Of a DNA stretch of 64,000 nt, positions 19,489-28,480 are shown piece by piece (positions within the stretch are counted from its first letter, which is position 1; each line of letters opens with the position of its first letter). Origin of the DNA: Neisseriaceae bacterium. Lineage in GTDB: Bacteria; Pseudomonadota; Gammaproteobacteria; Burkholderiales; Neisseriaceae. Made by a program: the position numbers and the translations under genes. Location of the stretch: assembly GCA_017991555.1 (NCBI GenBank), contig JAGOQM010000002.1, positions 248,001 to 312,000 of the forward strand, given 5' to 3'. Below the pieces are notes generated by a model, which worked only from the letters and a program-made list of their open reading frames with translations, was not told the origin of the DNA and did no database searches.

Positions 19489-19959
19489 ATGCACACAACC
19501 TGGTTACGCCAAGCTATAGAGCTGGCACAGGCCAACGTGACCCAAGGTGGCCGCCCCTTCGCCGCCCTACTGGTCAAAGACAATCAACTCGTGGCTCAGG
19601 CCTGCAACACCATGCTGCAAGACCTAGACCCAACCGCCCACGCCGAGCTATCTGCCCTGCGCGCCGGCGGTAAAGCCTTACACAGCGTTGACCTCAGCGG
19701 CTGCGTCATGTACGCCAGCGGCGAGCCTTGCCCCATGTGCCAGGCCGCCATGTACATGGCCGGCATCCGCGAAGTACACTACGCCTTTTCCAATGCCGAT
19801 GGCGAGCCTTACGGCCTTTCCACCGCCCACATTGCCACCGAAATGCAGCGCCCACCGCAGGCACGCAGCGGCTTTCGCTTCGTGGCGGCAGACGCCAAGA
19901 GCAAAGCCACTTGGCCACGCCTATATCACGACTGGCACCAACGGCAGCGCCAAAGATGA
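19489..19959 (+). CDS. Nucleoside deaminase (cytidine/deoxycytidylate deaminase superfamily)
   Basis: 156 aa zinc deaminase with HAE (in AHAELSALR) and PCPMC (in GEPCPMCQAAMYMAGI), the zinc ligands and catalytic glutamate. The start at 19489 has AAAGGAG at 6 nt; the ATG at 19465 is rejected. The sequence looks more like guanine deaminase-type enzymes than the essential tRNA deaminase TadA, but the substrate is uncertain. Confidence 0.87.
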   Translation: MHTTWLRQAIELAQANVTQGGRPFAALLVKDNQLVAQACNTMLQDLDPTAHAELSALRAGGKALHSVDLSGCVMYASGEPCPMCQAAMYMAGIREVHYAFSNADGEPYGLSTAHIATEMQRPPQARSGFRFVAADAKSKATWPRLYHDWHQRQRQR

Positions 19960-19970
19960 TCACCCGCCAA

Positions 19971-20006
19971 AAAAATAACCCCAGGCAGCATCTGCCTAGG
20001 GTTATT
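19971..20006. terminator. Bidirectional terminator between convergent genes
   Basis: Near-perfect 15-bp stem from AATAACCCCAGGCAG to CTGCCTAGGGTTATT with a short loop and an A run on the left. It serves the deaminase on plus and the secreted-protein gene on minus. Confidence 0.75.
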
Positions 20007-20020
20007 GAGGCCACACGACA

Positions 20021-20539
20021 CTAGCGCCTCAGCGTCAGCCACTCATCGGCCACCCATCGCCAATGCTCGCCACCTGGCTCATACACCTTGTGACAGCGTA
20101 GCCCCACCTCGGCCTCACCATCACGAAAAGGCCAAGCGCACTGATAGCGCGGTGGCACCACTATTTTGCCGCTGTCTACCGCGGCGTAACCGATGAGGCC
20201 GTCGCGCTCAATCCGAATCAGGCCTTCGGCCGGCTCGTCTGGGCCACTGTCATACATAAACACCTCAAACAAATGCGCACCATTCGGCGCATAGGCATGC
20301 CAACCACCGGCCAACGCCAAAGCAAACGGCAGCCGCTGTAGGTCGGCGCCGTAGTCAATGGTTTGCTCACACGGACGGGCAGCGATGATGATGCGCCCAG
20401 CCTGGTTTTGGTAATGACAGGTCGCCGTGGCGGCGTCTTCGATCTTGCGCAAATAGCCCGTTGCTGGGGCCTCGCTCGCCAGCGCCAAAGGGCTGGCGCA
20501 TGCGGCCACGGCGGCCGCCATCCATAACATAAGGTTCAT
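20021..20539 (-). CDS. Secreted protein with WG-repeat-like segment, unknown function
   Basis: 172 aa with an N-terminal signal peptide (hydrophobic to about residue 20, cleavage near ALAS). The segment GLIRIERDGLIGYAAVDSG and then IVVPPRYQCAWPFRDGEAEVGL resembles a WG repeat (folding units often seen in surface or periplasmic proteins). Four cysteines after the signal may form disulfides. No operon partners. Confidence 0.65.
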   Translation of the reverse strand: MNLMLWMAAAVAACASPLALASEAPATGYLRKIEDAATATCHYQNQAGRIIIAARPCEQTIDYGADLQRLPFALALAGGWHAYAPNGAHLFEVFMYDSGPDEPAEGLIRIERDGLIGYAAVDSGKIVVPPRYQCAWPFRDGEAEVGLRCHKVYEPGGEHWRWVADEWLTLRR

Positions 20540-20887
20540 GCTGCGCTGTGCCTATTCATGCTTGCTGCCTCCTCAAATGAACATTGCCGTTGACTCAACC
20601 CAGCTTTCGGCCCGTGGCAAGGCGGTTGGCTAATCTTGATGCTGGCGACGTGAAACATAAACCATCATGCTGTTCATGCATGGTTTTTGTTGTTGCGATT
20701 AAACCCGCTAACAATCAGGAGGCCCACATCGCCTTGGGCGCACAGCCGTAGGGTGGGTCAAGCGCAGCCTACCCACTACTTCACCGTACGGCAACGCTCA
20801 AACCATATGGGCCTCAACCCACCCTATGTGGATTGCCCCACAGGGCTGCTGCCCATCCGCACCCGCTCACCCAACGACTAAATGGGG
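20540..20887. other. Intergenic region with dispersed repeat
   Basis: About 350 bases between two secreted-protein genes on the minus strand. It contains the repeat element at 20747-20827 and nothing else I can support; small ORFs here read through the repeat. Confidence 0.5.
20747..20827 (+). repeat. Dispersed palindromic repeat, copy 2 (paired ends)
   Basis: The left part (20747-20777) is a small palindrome related to the copy at 17503-17532. The outer ends also pair: TAGGGTGGGT (20749-20758) with ACCCACCCTA (20817-20826), giving an element of about 80 bases. This arrangement resembles non-autonomous palindromic repeats common in proteobacterial intergenic DNA. Confidence 0.6.
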
Positions 20888-21448
20888 TTACTGTATTTTC
20901 TCCAGTGGCACCATCACTACCCCACTGGTCACCGTTGGGATCACAAAAGACCACACCAAAAAATAAGACGTCTTTTTAAGCGCCCTCAGGTCGGCGCGCC
21001 CCTGCTTAGCCAGCAAAACGCGCGCCAAGTCCTCCTTGCCCCACCCGTTTCTGCCATAGAGCTGACTTAAATCCAAACGCATCAAAATAAAGTCTTCGCC
21101 CTCGGGGCCAATGCCCATGGCACAGGCCTCAGCCTCACCTTGTGAGCCAAGGTTTAAGCCCAAGGCTTCATACTGCAACAATGGCCACAGACGATGCTCG
21201 GACTCAGTCAGCGCTCGCTCGGGCACGGCCAGCGCCTGCTGCATGCCCACCCAGAAATCCTGAGCGCCGGCTGGTTGCCCCAGCTGTGGCAGCACTTCCA
21301 TCACAAAATCCTGCCCAGAATCATTGACCAAGGGGCTCACTCGATAGTGACCACCAAGGTCGCAGCCGGCCCAGCTAAAACTGCTGGCCGCCAGCACGAG
21401 CGTCATGCTCAGTCGTTGTATGGCCTGCCTAAATTGGGTTGGGTTCAT
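20888..21448 (-). CDS. Secreted hypothetical protein
   Basis: 186 aa with a signal peptide (helix around residues 12-26, cleavage near SWAGC). A possible lipobox-like cysteine follows at about residue 29, but the preceding residues (SWAGC) are only a weak match. Near the C-terminus another hydrophobic stretch (SYFLVWSFVIPTVTSGVVMV) could be a membrane segment. I do not recognise the family. Confidence 0.6.
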   Translation of the reverse strand: MNPTQFRQAIQRLSMTLVLAASSFSWAGCDLGGHYRVSPLVNDSGQDFVMEVLPQLGQPAGAQDFWVGMQQALAVPERALTESEHRLWPLLQYEALGLNLGSQGEAEACAMGIGPEGEDFILMRLDLSQLYGRNGWGKEDLARVLLAKQGRADLRALKKTSYFLVWSFVIPTVTSGVVMVPLEKIQ

Positions 21449-21544
21449 GCCCTCTCCTGATGATGTCGTCCCCCTTATTCTACCGCACTCGCGCGCCCAG
21501 TCTTTGATCTCAATGCGTCGGATGCGGGCTGTGATGCGTCGACC

Positions 21545-21580
21545 AAAAAAAACCGGTCAAGGAGCAAAGCCCCTGACCGG
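21545..21580 (-). terminator. Terminator of the 2-aminoadipate operon
   Basis: Stem CCGGTCA-GG / CC-TGACCGG with a small mismatch and loop; on the minus strand it is followed by eight T residues. It lies about 50 bases past the hglS stop. Confidence 0.85.
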
Positions 21581-21628
21581 AAACAACGTTCAACTTAAAA
21601 AATGATGAAACAGAGAAAAACTAAAAAA

Positions 21629-23023
21629 TTAACGCACTTGCAAGGCTTCGCGACACAAAGCCCAAGAACGTGCAGATGAATCAGCATACATGCGCAACTC
21701 GTCAAACACAGAAGCCCCTAAAGACGCTTCAAATTGCGCCTGGCTCGATTCGCCTTCGTATTCAGCCTGGCTTTCGCCACCCAAATTCGATTGAAAAATA
21801 CCGGCCGCACTCACTGGCAAGAAATCTTCATACACGATGGGCTCATAAATCACGGCGCCCGCGGCAATCAACTCATCCACACTGCTGCCATCGGCAAAGC
21901 TGCCGGCCTTGGCCAAGCCTTCGGCGGTAGGATAGTAAGCAAAATAGGCCAAATCTTGGTCGCGCAGTTCAGCATAGCTGTCAGGGAAGGCTTCAAAATG
22001 CTTGGCCAAATTGGCGCGGTAGGCGTCGGCATTGTCTTCCGTCGGCGCCCCACCAATGTCGGCACGGGCGTTGTTGAGTAATTGGTCGTATAAAGCACGG
22101 CCTTTCGGCGTCAAAGCGGCACCGCGCTGTTCGATTTCACCAAAGCGAGCGGTGTGGCTACCGACGGCGCCATCGGCGGCTTGGTCGGTAAAGCGCACGC
22201 GTTCTTGTAATGCTTTAAAGCTGGTTTGGCGCAGTAAAATGGGGCACTCACGGCGTGGCGGGCCCTCTACCACGGCTTTGGCGGTAATGCCACGCTGCGG
22301 CATCAAAGCTTGAACCGTGTCGATGTCGACGGTTCTTGGGGTCAAATGGTTGATGTGCGGACCCTTAAAAGCCACCACGTCGGCAATCAAACGGTGCTGA
22401 TCATGCAACGCTTGATACTGGGCAGCGGTCACGGTGGCGTCAGAGTGCCAGCGGAAAGTCTCCAAGGCGGCGTTTACAAATCGGTCGCCATCGGCCTCAT
22501 TCAAACCACCGGCTTGCTCACACTGTTCAATCAGAGCCAAGGCGTCAGCGGTGAAAATCTGGCGACGAGCCAAAATGGCTTTGGCTTCTTCGCGAGTGGC
22601 TTCGTCGTCGATCAGCTCCAAGCGCAGCAGCGAGGTAAACACGCGAAATGGGCTGATGCGCAAAGCGTCTTCATGCACGGCACGGAAGGCGGTGGAGTGC
22701 ACCGGCACGCCAGCAGGCGCTAAATCGTAATACCCTACTGGGAACATGCCCATCACCGCAAACAGACGGCGGATGGTGCTGAGTTCAGCTTCGGTGCCCA
22801 CGCGAATGGCCCCGTGGCGCTCTTCGTCTAAACGGGCCAACTCTTGGGTTTGTTCTAAACGAGCCCATAGCTCTGGCTTAGCGGCCAAGGTGTCTTTATT
22901 CACCTGGGCCACCAGCGCCATCAGGTCGCCATATAAAGGCACTTCGTTTTGGTACATGGCCGACATGGCGGCAGAAAATTTGGCGCGAATCAAATCTGGC
23001 GATAAAAAAGCAACATTTGACAT
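21629..23023 (-). CDS. hglS: 2-oxoadipate dioxygenase/decarboxylase HglS (DUF1338)
   Basis: Fe(II) enzyme that turns 2-oxoadipate into D-2-hydroxyglutarate in lysine catabolism. 464 aa, the family length. Residues reported as metal or substrate contacts in the Pseudomonas putida enzyme have matches here: His70 and Arg74 (in EERHGAIRVG), His226 (in GPHINHLTPR), a glutamate at about 296 (RFGEIEQRG) and Val-Ser at about 404-405. Upstream in the same operon lies the YdiJ-type dehydrogenase that would consume the D-2-hydroxyglutarate formed. Older annotations call this family YdcJ or DUF1338. Confidence 0.9.
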   Translation of the reverse strand: MSNVAFLSPDLIRAKFSAAMSAMYQNEVPLYGDLMALVAQVNKDTLAAKPELWARLEQTQELARLDEERHGAIRVGTEAELSTIRRLFAVMGMFPVGYYDLAPAGVPVHSTAFRAVHEDALRISPFRVFTSLLRLELIDDEATREEAKAILARRQIFTADALALIEQCEQAGGLNEADGDRFVNAALETFRWHSDATVTAAQYQALHDQHRLIADVVAFKGPHINHLTPRTVDIDTVQALMPQRGITAKAVVEGPPRRECPILLRQTSFKALQERVRFTDQAADGAVGSHTARFGEIEQRGAALTPKGRALYDQLLNNARADIGGAPTEDNADAYRANLAKHFEAFPDSYAELRDQDLAYFAYYPTAEGLAKAGSFADGSSVDELIAAGAVIYEPIVYEDFLPVSAAGIFQSNLGGESQAEYEGESSQAQFEASLGASVFDELRMYADSSARSWALCREALQVR

Positions 23024-23056
23024 GGGTTTCTCCGGTGTGTGTGTGTGTTCACTAAA

Positions 23057-26000
23057 CTATGCTTCAGCGCTGAGGCCTTGCACATTTTTTAAAAGGATTT
23101 GCAAAGGATGGCTCAAGGCGTGCTCGCTCATCCGCTTCACTTGGCTACGACAAGAGTAGCCCGTGGACAATAGCCGCCCCGATGGCCCATGCTGGGCCAC
23201 AATAGGCTGCCAAGACTGCTGGTAAATCGTGGCCGAAGTGGCCTGATGCTGGCTTTCGTGGCCATAGGTGCCCGACATCCCGCAGCAACCACTGGCCATC
23301 GGCACCAGCTTGAGGCCAAAGGCCGCAAACAGGCTCACCCACTGCTGGGCGGCTTCTGGCGCATTGGTTTTTTCGGTACAGTGGCCCATCAGGTAATACG
23401 GCTCGGCAGCGGCCAAGGCCGGTGCTGGCGCCTGGGCATTCAATAGCTGGCTTAGCCATTCTTGTGGCAACAGCACCTCGGGTTTGTCCAAGCTGCCGTC
23501 CAATACCTGCACGTATTCTTGGCGGTACACCAAGGTCATGGCTGGGTCCATCCCCACTAAAGGGATGCCTTGTTGCGCAATCTGATTCAAAACTTGGGTA
23601 TTGCGCCGTGCCAGCTTTTTAAACTGGCTCAAGAATCCATGCACGTGTAAAGGCTTGCCGTTGGGCATGAAGGGCAACACAAAAATGTTGACGTTCAAGG
23701 CCTGTAGCAAAGCCATCCAGTCAGCCAGCAAAGGGGTTTCAAAATAGCGGGTAAAGGCATCCTGCACCAAAACAATGCTGCGTTGTTTTTCGGTCTCACT
23801 CAGACGTGCCAAATTGGCCACGGTGGCTTCTTGCACCCGATGCTGCTGCAATAGCTCGGCCCAAGGCAGGGTGCTCATTTTAGGACTGTCTACCAGCCCC
23901 ACCACTTTGCGCATGAAGGCATCAACCACGCCATTACTGAGTAAAGCGTTGTACAGCTTGGGCGCCTTGGCCACATACGGCAAAGTGTATTCCAATGCGC
24001 CGACGGCATAGTCTTTCAACGGCCGCAGATAGCGGGTGTGGTACAGGTATAAAAATCGCGATTTAAAATCAGGCACGTTGACCTTAATCGGGCATTGGCC
24101 GGCACACGACTTGCACGATAGGCAGCCATTCATGGCTTCATACACCTGATGCGAAAAGTCTTCTTTTTTGGCCCGAGGGCTTTGCCATGAATGCTGCACC
24201 CGTGCCAAAGTGGCCTTAGTCGCGCCCAACCAGCTGGTTTTTTGGGCGTCGGGGGCACAGGCCAACACGTCCACGCCAGCCTGCTCTTGCAGCCGTAGCC
24301 ATTCGCGCACCAACGACGCCCGCCCTTTAGGCGCATGCATGCGGTCGCGGGTGGCTTTCCAAGAAGGGCACATGGCGTCGTTCACGTCGTAGTTGTAGCA
24401 AGCGCCGTTACCGTTACAATGCACGGCGCTCTGAAAACCATACCAAACCTTTTTGGCGATTTGTCGGTCCAGATCGCCCCGAAACGGCACTTCGTCGACC
24501 TGCGTCAGCTTGGCTTCCGGCACGCTGCTGGGGGTGGCAATTTTGCCCGGATTAAGCTGATTGTGCGGATCGAACAAGGCTTTAATCTGTTGTAGAACCG
24601 GATACAGGGCCCCAAAAAACTTAGGCGCATAGCCAGAGCGCAGGCCTTTACCATGCTCGCCCCACAAAACGCCGCCATACTTATGTACCAAATCCACCAC
24701 TTGATCAGTGATCTCACGGATCTTGGCCGCTTGCAGAGGGTCTTTCATGTCCAGCGCGGGACGCACGTGCAGCACGCCGGCGTCGACGTGACCAAACATG
24801 CCGTAGGCAAGACCAGCTTCATCCAAGACCGCACGAAACTCGGCAATGTAATCGGCCAGGTTTTCTGGCGGCACGGCCGTGTCTTCCACAAACGGCTGTG
24901 GCCGCACTTCCCCTTTGACGTTGCCCAACAGGCCCACCGAGCGCTTACGCATGCCGTACACCGTATTCACCGCCTTAGCGCCCACGGCCACGGTATGGCC
25001 CAAGCGGATGACGGTGGTGTCGCTGCCTAAATGTTGAATAAAATCAGCCACCGTGGCCTGTAACGCCGCCAGGTCATCGCCACAAAATTCGACGAGGTTG
25101 ATCCCTAAAGTATCGCCGCCATCAGCATTGTCGGGAAAATACTCGGCCACGCTGTGCCACACAAAATCGGCCTTGGCCAATTGCAATACCTTCGAGTCAA
25201 CGGTCTCGATCGACAACGGTTTTAGCGCCATCAAGGCTTTGGCATCGCGTAGTGCTGCCTGAAAATCGGCATAGCGAATGTTGACCAACACCTGTTGGGT
25301 AGGAATCGGCAACAGGTTAATATTGGCTTCGGTGACAAACCCGAGCGAGCCTTCTGAACCACACAGCAGGTTGTTCAGGTTAAACATGCCGGCTTCTTTA
25401 ATGTGGGGTAAGTCGTAGCCGGTGAGGCAGCGGTTCAGCTTGGGAAAGGTTGCCTCAATGGCGGCAGCGTGCTCGCTGACCAAGGCGTCGACGGTTTGGT
25501 AAATCTGGCCAACTAAGCCCGCTTGAGCCTGTTCGGTGGCCAACTCGGGTGCCGTTAAAGCAACCGTATCCAACACTGTCCCGCCCAACAGCACGGTTTT
25601 TAAACCCAACACATGGTCACGGGTTTTACCATAGGTACAGCTGCCCTGACCGCTGGCGTCGGTGTTGATCATGCCGCCGATGGTGGCCCGATTCGACGTC
25701 GACAGTTCTGGCGCAAAAAACAGGCCATAAGGCTTGAGCGCTGCGTTCAGTTGGTCTTTCACTACGCCGGCCTGCACCACGGCGGTGCGGGCCTTGGCGT
25801 CAATGGTGAGGATTTGATTCATGTGGCGCGACACGTCCACCACAATGCCATCGGTCAACGATTGGCCGTTGGTGCCGGTGCCACCGCCGCGTGCGGTCAG
25901 CACCACGGCCTGATAGGCTGGCTCGGCCGCCAAACGCGCCAGGCACACTAAGTCGTCGGTGCTTTTAGGAAACACCGATGCCTGCGGCAAGCGCTGATAC

Positions 26001-26146
26001 ACCGAGTTATCGGTCGAGAACACAATGCGCTTGGCGTAGTCTTGTTCAATCTCACCCTTGAAGCCGTGGGCCGCCACCGCCTTTAAAAAGGCTTGATAGA
26101 CGGCCGCTTGCGGCGCTGCGGGCACGTTAATGTGCGCGATTTTCAT
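23057..26146 (-). CDS. ydiJ: YdiJ-type D-2-hydroxyglutarate dehydrogenase (FAD and Fe-S)
   Basis: 1029-aa fused oxidoreductase. An N-terminal FAD-binding type 4 domain (RGGGTGTNGQSLTDGIVVD near residue 85) is followed by the FAD-oxidase C domain, a ferredoxin-like part with CLSCKSCAGQCPIKV near residue 660, and a C-terminal cysteine-rich CCG domain (SGCCGMSGTYGHE). Members of the YdiJ group oxidise D-2-hydroxyglutarate to 2-oxoglutarate. Only 3 bases separate it from the aminotransferase, and hglS follows after 33 bases, which supports that substrate. A D-lactate dehydrogenase role is the main alternative. Confidence 0.88.
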   Translation of the reverse strand: MKIAHINVPAAPQAAVYQAFLKAVAAHGFKGEIEQDYAKRIVFSTDNSVYQRLPQASVFPKSTDDLVCLARLAAEPAYQAVVLTARGGGTGTNGQSLTDGIVVDVSRHMNQILTIDAKARTAVVQAGVVKDQLNAALKPYGLFFAPELSTSNRATIGGMINTDASGQGSCTYGKTRDHVLGLKTVLLGGTVLDTVALTAPELATEQAQAGLVGQIYQTVDALVSEHAAAIEATFPKLNRCLTGYDLPHIKEAGMFNLNNLLCGSEGSLGFVTEANINLLPIPTQQVLVNIRYADFQAALRDAKALMALKPLSIETVDSKVLQLAKADFVWHSVAEYFPDNADGGDTLGINLVEFCGDDLAALQATVADFIQHLGSDTTVIRLGHTVAVGAKAVNTVYGMRKRSVGLLGNVKGEVRPQPFVEDTAVPPENLADYIAEFRAVLDEAGLAYGMFGHVDAGVLHVRPALDMKDPLQAAKIREITDQVVDLVHKYGGVLWGEHGKGLRSGYAPKFFGALYPVLQQIKALFDPHNQLNPGKIATPSSVPEAKLTQVDEVPFRGDLDRQIAKKVWYGFQSAVHCNGNGACYNYDVNDAMCPSWKATRDRMHAPKGRASLVREWLRLQEQAGVDVLACAPDAQKTSWLGATKATLARVQHSWQSPRAKKEDFSHQVYEAMNGCLSCKSCAGQCPIKVNVPDFKSRFLYLYHTRYLRPLKDYAVGALEYTLPYVAKAPKLYNALLSNGVVDAFMRKVVGLVDSPKMSTLPWAELLQQHRVQEATVANLARLSETEKQRSIVLVQDAFTRYFETPLLADWMALLQALNVNIFVLPFMPNGKPLHVHGFLSQFKKLARRNTQVLNQIAQQGIPLVGMDPAMTLVYRQEYVQVLDGSLDKPEVLLPQEWLSQLLNAQAPAPALAAAEPYYLMGHCTEKTNAPEAAQQWVSLFAAFGLKLVPMASGCCGMSGTYGHESQHQATSATIYQQSWQPIVAQHGPSGRLLSTGYSCRSQVKRMSEHALSHPLQILLKNVQGLSAEA

Positions 26147-26149
26147 GTT

Positions 26150-27397
26150 TTAATTACCTGCGAGACACTCACCCAACAGGCTCAAACCTTGTTCGAGCAG
26201 TTCGGGCTCAATGGTTAGGGGCGCCAAAAGGCGGATGATGTGGCGGTTTTTGCCGCTAGGCATCAACAACAAACCACGTTCGCGGGCGCTATTCAATACG
26301 CGGGCTAAGGCTTCAGTGCCGGGGCCACCTTCATCGTTTAAGAGTTCGATGCCACGCATGGCGCCCACGCCGGTGAGCTTGCCCACACAGCGAATGCCGG
26401 CGGCCTGCCAGGCAGCATGATGACGCTCGACGGCGGCTTGGTAACGTTGCCCCCACAGGGCAAGGTTGTCGCCCTCAGACATCACTTCGATGCTGGCCAA
26501 AGCGGCCGCGCAAGACACAGGGTTACCTGAATAGGTACCGCCGAGGCTGCCCTTAGGCAGGTTCACCATAAATTCAGGCTTGCCCATGACGGCGCCGAGC
26601 GGCATGCCGCCGGCAATGCTTTTGGCCAACAACAGCAAATCAGGCTCGATGCCTAGGCGTTCAAAGCCAAAGCGGGTGCCGGTACGGCCAAAGCCGGATT
26701 GAATTTCGTCCAACACCAATAAGATACCATGTTGGTCACAGAATGCACGCAGGTACTGAGCAAATTCAGGATCCATCATTTGGAAGCCGCCCTCACCTTG
26801 GATGGGCTCTACCACGATGCACGACACTTCGTTGATGTCGATTTCGACCGCCATCAGGCGCGCCAACGCGTCTTTGGCGGTTTGGCTGCTGACGCCGTTG
26901 TCTTTACTTGGGAACGGAATGTGGTACACCGGGCCAGGCAATGCGCCTAGGCCTTGCTTGTAAGGGGCCACTTTACCGTTGAGGTTCAGCGACGCCAAGG
27001 TACGGCCATGAAAACCGCCATCGAAGGCGATCACGCCGGTGCGTCGGGTGTGAATACGGGCAATTTTCAAGGCATTTTCCGTGGCTTCAGCGCCACAGTT
27101 GGTCAACATGCCCATGAACGGCACCGAGGTCGGAATAAAGGCAGACAAAGCATCCATCAAGAGCCCATAAGGCTGATGGGGCACGGCATTAAAAGCATAG
27201 TGAGTGAGTTTTTGAGCCTGCTCGGTAATGGCGGCCACCACTTTGGGGTGACAATGGCCCAGGTTTAAAACGCCAATGCCGCCAATGAAGTCGATGTACG
27301 ACTTACCGGCCTGATCCCATACGGTGGCGTTCAGGCCATGAGACAGCATGATGGGGTGCACAATAGACAGAGCGGGGCTGATCTGGTTGCTTTGCAT
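26150..27397 (-). CDS. Class III aminotransferase, possibly 2-aminoadipate transaminase
   Basis: 415-aa PLP enzyme of the GabT/ornithine transaminase type. The lysine that binds PLP is in LLAKSIAGGMPLGAV (about residue 260) and the aspartate of LVLDEIQSGFGRTG (about 225-238) holds the pyridine ring. By sequence alone it would be called 4-aminobutyrate transaminase. Its position as first gene before ydiJ and hglS suggests that it makes 2-oxoadipate from 2-aminoadipate, as shown for a GabT-like enzyme in P. putida lysine catabolism. Confidence 0.85.
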   Translation of the reverse strand: MQSNQISPALSIVHPIMLSHGLNATVWDQAGKSYIDFIGGIGVLNLGHCHPKVVAAITEQAQKLTHYAFNAVPHQPYGLLMDALSAFIPTSVPFMGMLTNCGAEATENALKIARIHTRRTGVIAFDGGFHGRTLASLNLNGKVAPYKQGLGALPGPVYHIPFPSKDNGVSSQTAKDALARLMAVEIDINEVSCIVVEPIQGEGGFQMMDPEFAQYLRAFCDQHGILLVLDEIQSGFGRTGTRFGFERLGIEPDLLLLAKSIAGGMPLGAVMGKPEFMVNLPKGSLGGTYSGNPVSCAAALASIEVMSEGDNLALWGQRYQAAVERHHAAWQAAGIRCVGKLTGVGAMRGIELLNDEGGPGTEALARVLNSARERGLLLMPSGKNRHIIRLLAPLTIEPELLEQGLSLLGECLAGN

Positions 27398-27458
27398 GAT
27401 TTGGATCCTCTTGATGTGGTGTTCTGTGCGGCTTTATTTTTTGTAGCACAGTCCTTTT

Positions 27459-27509
27459 ATTCTGGTCATCGGCTAGCGTTGTAGCGACGAGTGCCTATCA
27501 GACCAGAAT
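27459..27509. promoter_or_regulatory. Inverted repeat upstream of the aminotransferase gene
   Basis: ATTCTGGTC (27459-27467) and GACCAGAAT (27501-27509), a perfect 9-bp pair separated by 33 bases, in the 147-base gap between the LysR gene and the operon. It could be a two-site operator for the LysR protein; no T run supports a terminator. Confidence 0.35.
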
Positions 27510-27544
27510 CCACCAAGAGGTTCAAACGAAAAAAAAGCTTTGTA

Positions 27545-28480
27545 TTATTCCTTTTTTTCCGATTCTTGCGGCAATTGCAACAGCAGATGGTCTTTCAACC
27601 ACGACACCAGCTTCTTGATTTTGGGCATGTCAGCGGCGTGCTCTTCGTAGGCCAGATAATAGGCGCCGTTGCTGGGCAACTCATACGCCCACGGCGACAC
27701 CAGCTTACCGCTGGCCAGCTCGTCCGCCACCAAGAACTTAGGCACCAGCGCAATACCATAGCCCGCCTCGGCCGCGCGAATGCAGGCCGACCAGGTTTCA
27801 AAACGAGGCCCCTGATAGCAACGATTAACCTCTACCGACTGGCTCGAAAAATAGGTGTACCACGAAGCCGGACGAGACTGACACTGCAACAATACGTATT
27901 GTCCTAAATCTTCGGCTTTTTCAATCTGCTGCCCTGCCAACACGTCGGGGTGACACACCGGCACCATCCACTCATCAAACAGCTTGACGCACTCTACCCC
28001 CTGCCAGGCACCGCTGCCAAACAAAAACGCCACGTCGATGCCGGCCTTGGCCAAATCAAAAGGCTGGACATAATCCCGCATGTCTAAATGAATATTGGGA
28101 TAAAGATCGTAAAAATCTTTGAGTGCGGGGATCAGCCAGCGGGCCCCAAAGGTGGGGTGCGCCGCCACGCTGAGCACTTCCGTTTCGCTGCCATACGACA
28201 GCATATAAAGCGTGGACACTTCAACCTGCCCCAAGATTTTACGCACTTCTGGCAAATACAACGCCCCCGCTGGCGACAGCTTTAAACGCTTACGCACGCG
28301 GCGAAACAGGCTGGTTTGTAACGTGGTTTCCAACTGCGCCACCTGTTTACTGACGGCACTTTGGGTAAGGTGCAGCTCTTCTGCTGCTTGGGTGAAGCTA
28401 AGGTGGCGCGCTGAAGCCTCAAAGCACTGTAGCGCAGCCATAGAAGGGACTTGCTTTCTTGATATACCTAAACGGCTCAT
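27545..28480 (-). CDS. LysR-family regulator (GcvA-like)
   Basis: 311 aa. The N-terminal winged helix-turn-helix covers about residues 12-72 (LSFTQAAEELHLTQSAVSKQVAQLE), followed by a substrate-binding domain. The motif order and the PSMAALQCFEASARHLSF start resemble GcvA-type members. It lies just upstream of and in the same direction as the presumed 2-aminoadipate operon, and divergent from the symporter gene, so it may regulate either. Confidence 0.85.
   Translation of the reverse strand: MSRLGISRKQVPSMAALQCFEASARHLSFTQAAEELHLTQSAVSKQVAQLETTLQTSLFRRVRKRLKLSPAGALYLPEVRKILGQVEVSTLYMLSYGSETEVLSVAAHPTFGARWLIPALKDFYDLYPNIHLDMRDYVQPFDLAKAGIDVAFLFGSGAWQGVECVKLFDEWMVPVCHPDVLAGQQIEKAEDLGQYVLLQCQSRPASWYTYFSSQSVEVNRCYQGPRFETWSACIRAAEAGYGIALVPKFLVADELASGKLVSPWAYELPSNGAYYLAYEEHAADMPKIKKLVSWLKDHLLLQLPQESEKKE

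Noticed and set aside
23057..26146. Possible fusion error of two separate genes (FAD oxidase and Fe-S/CCG protein)
   Set aside because: The 1029-aa fused form is the normal YdiJ architecture.
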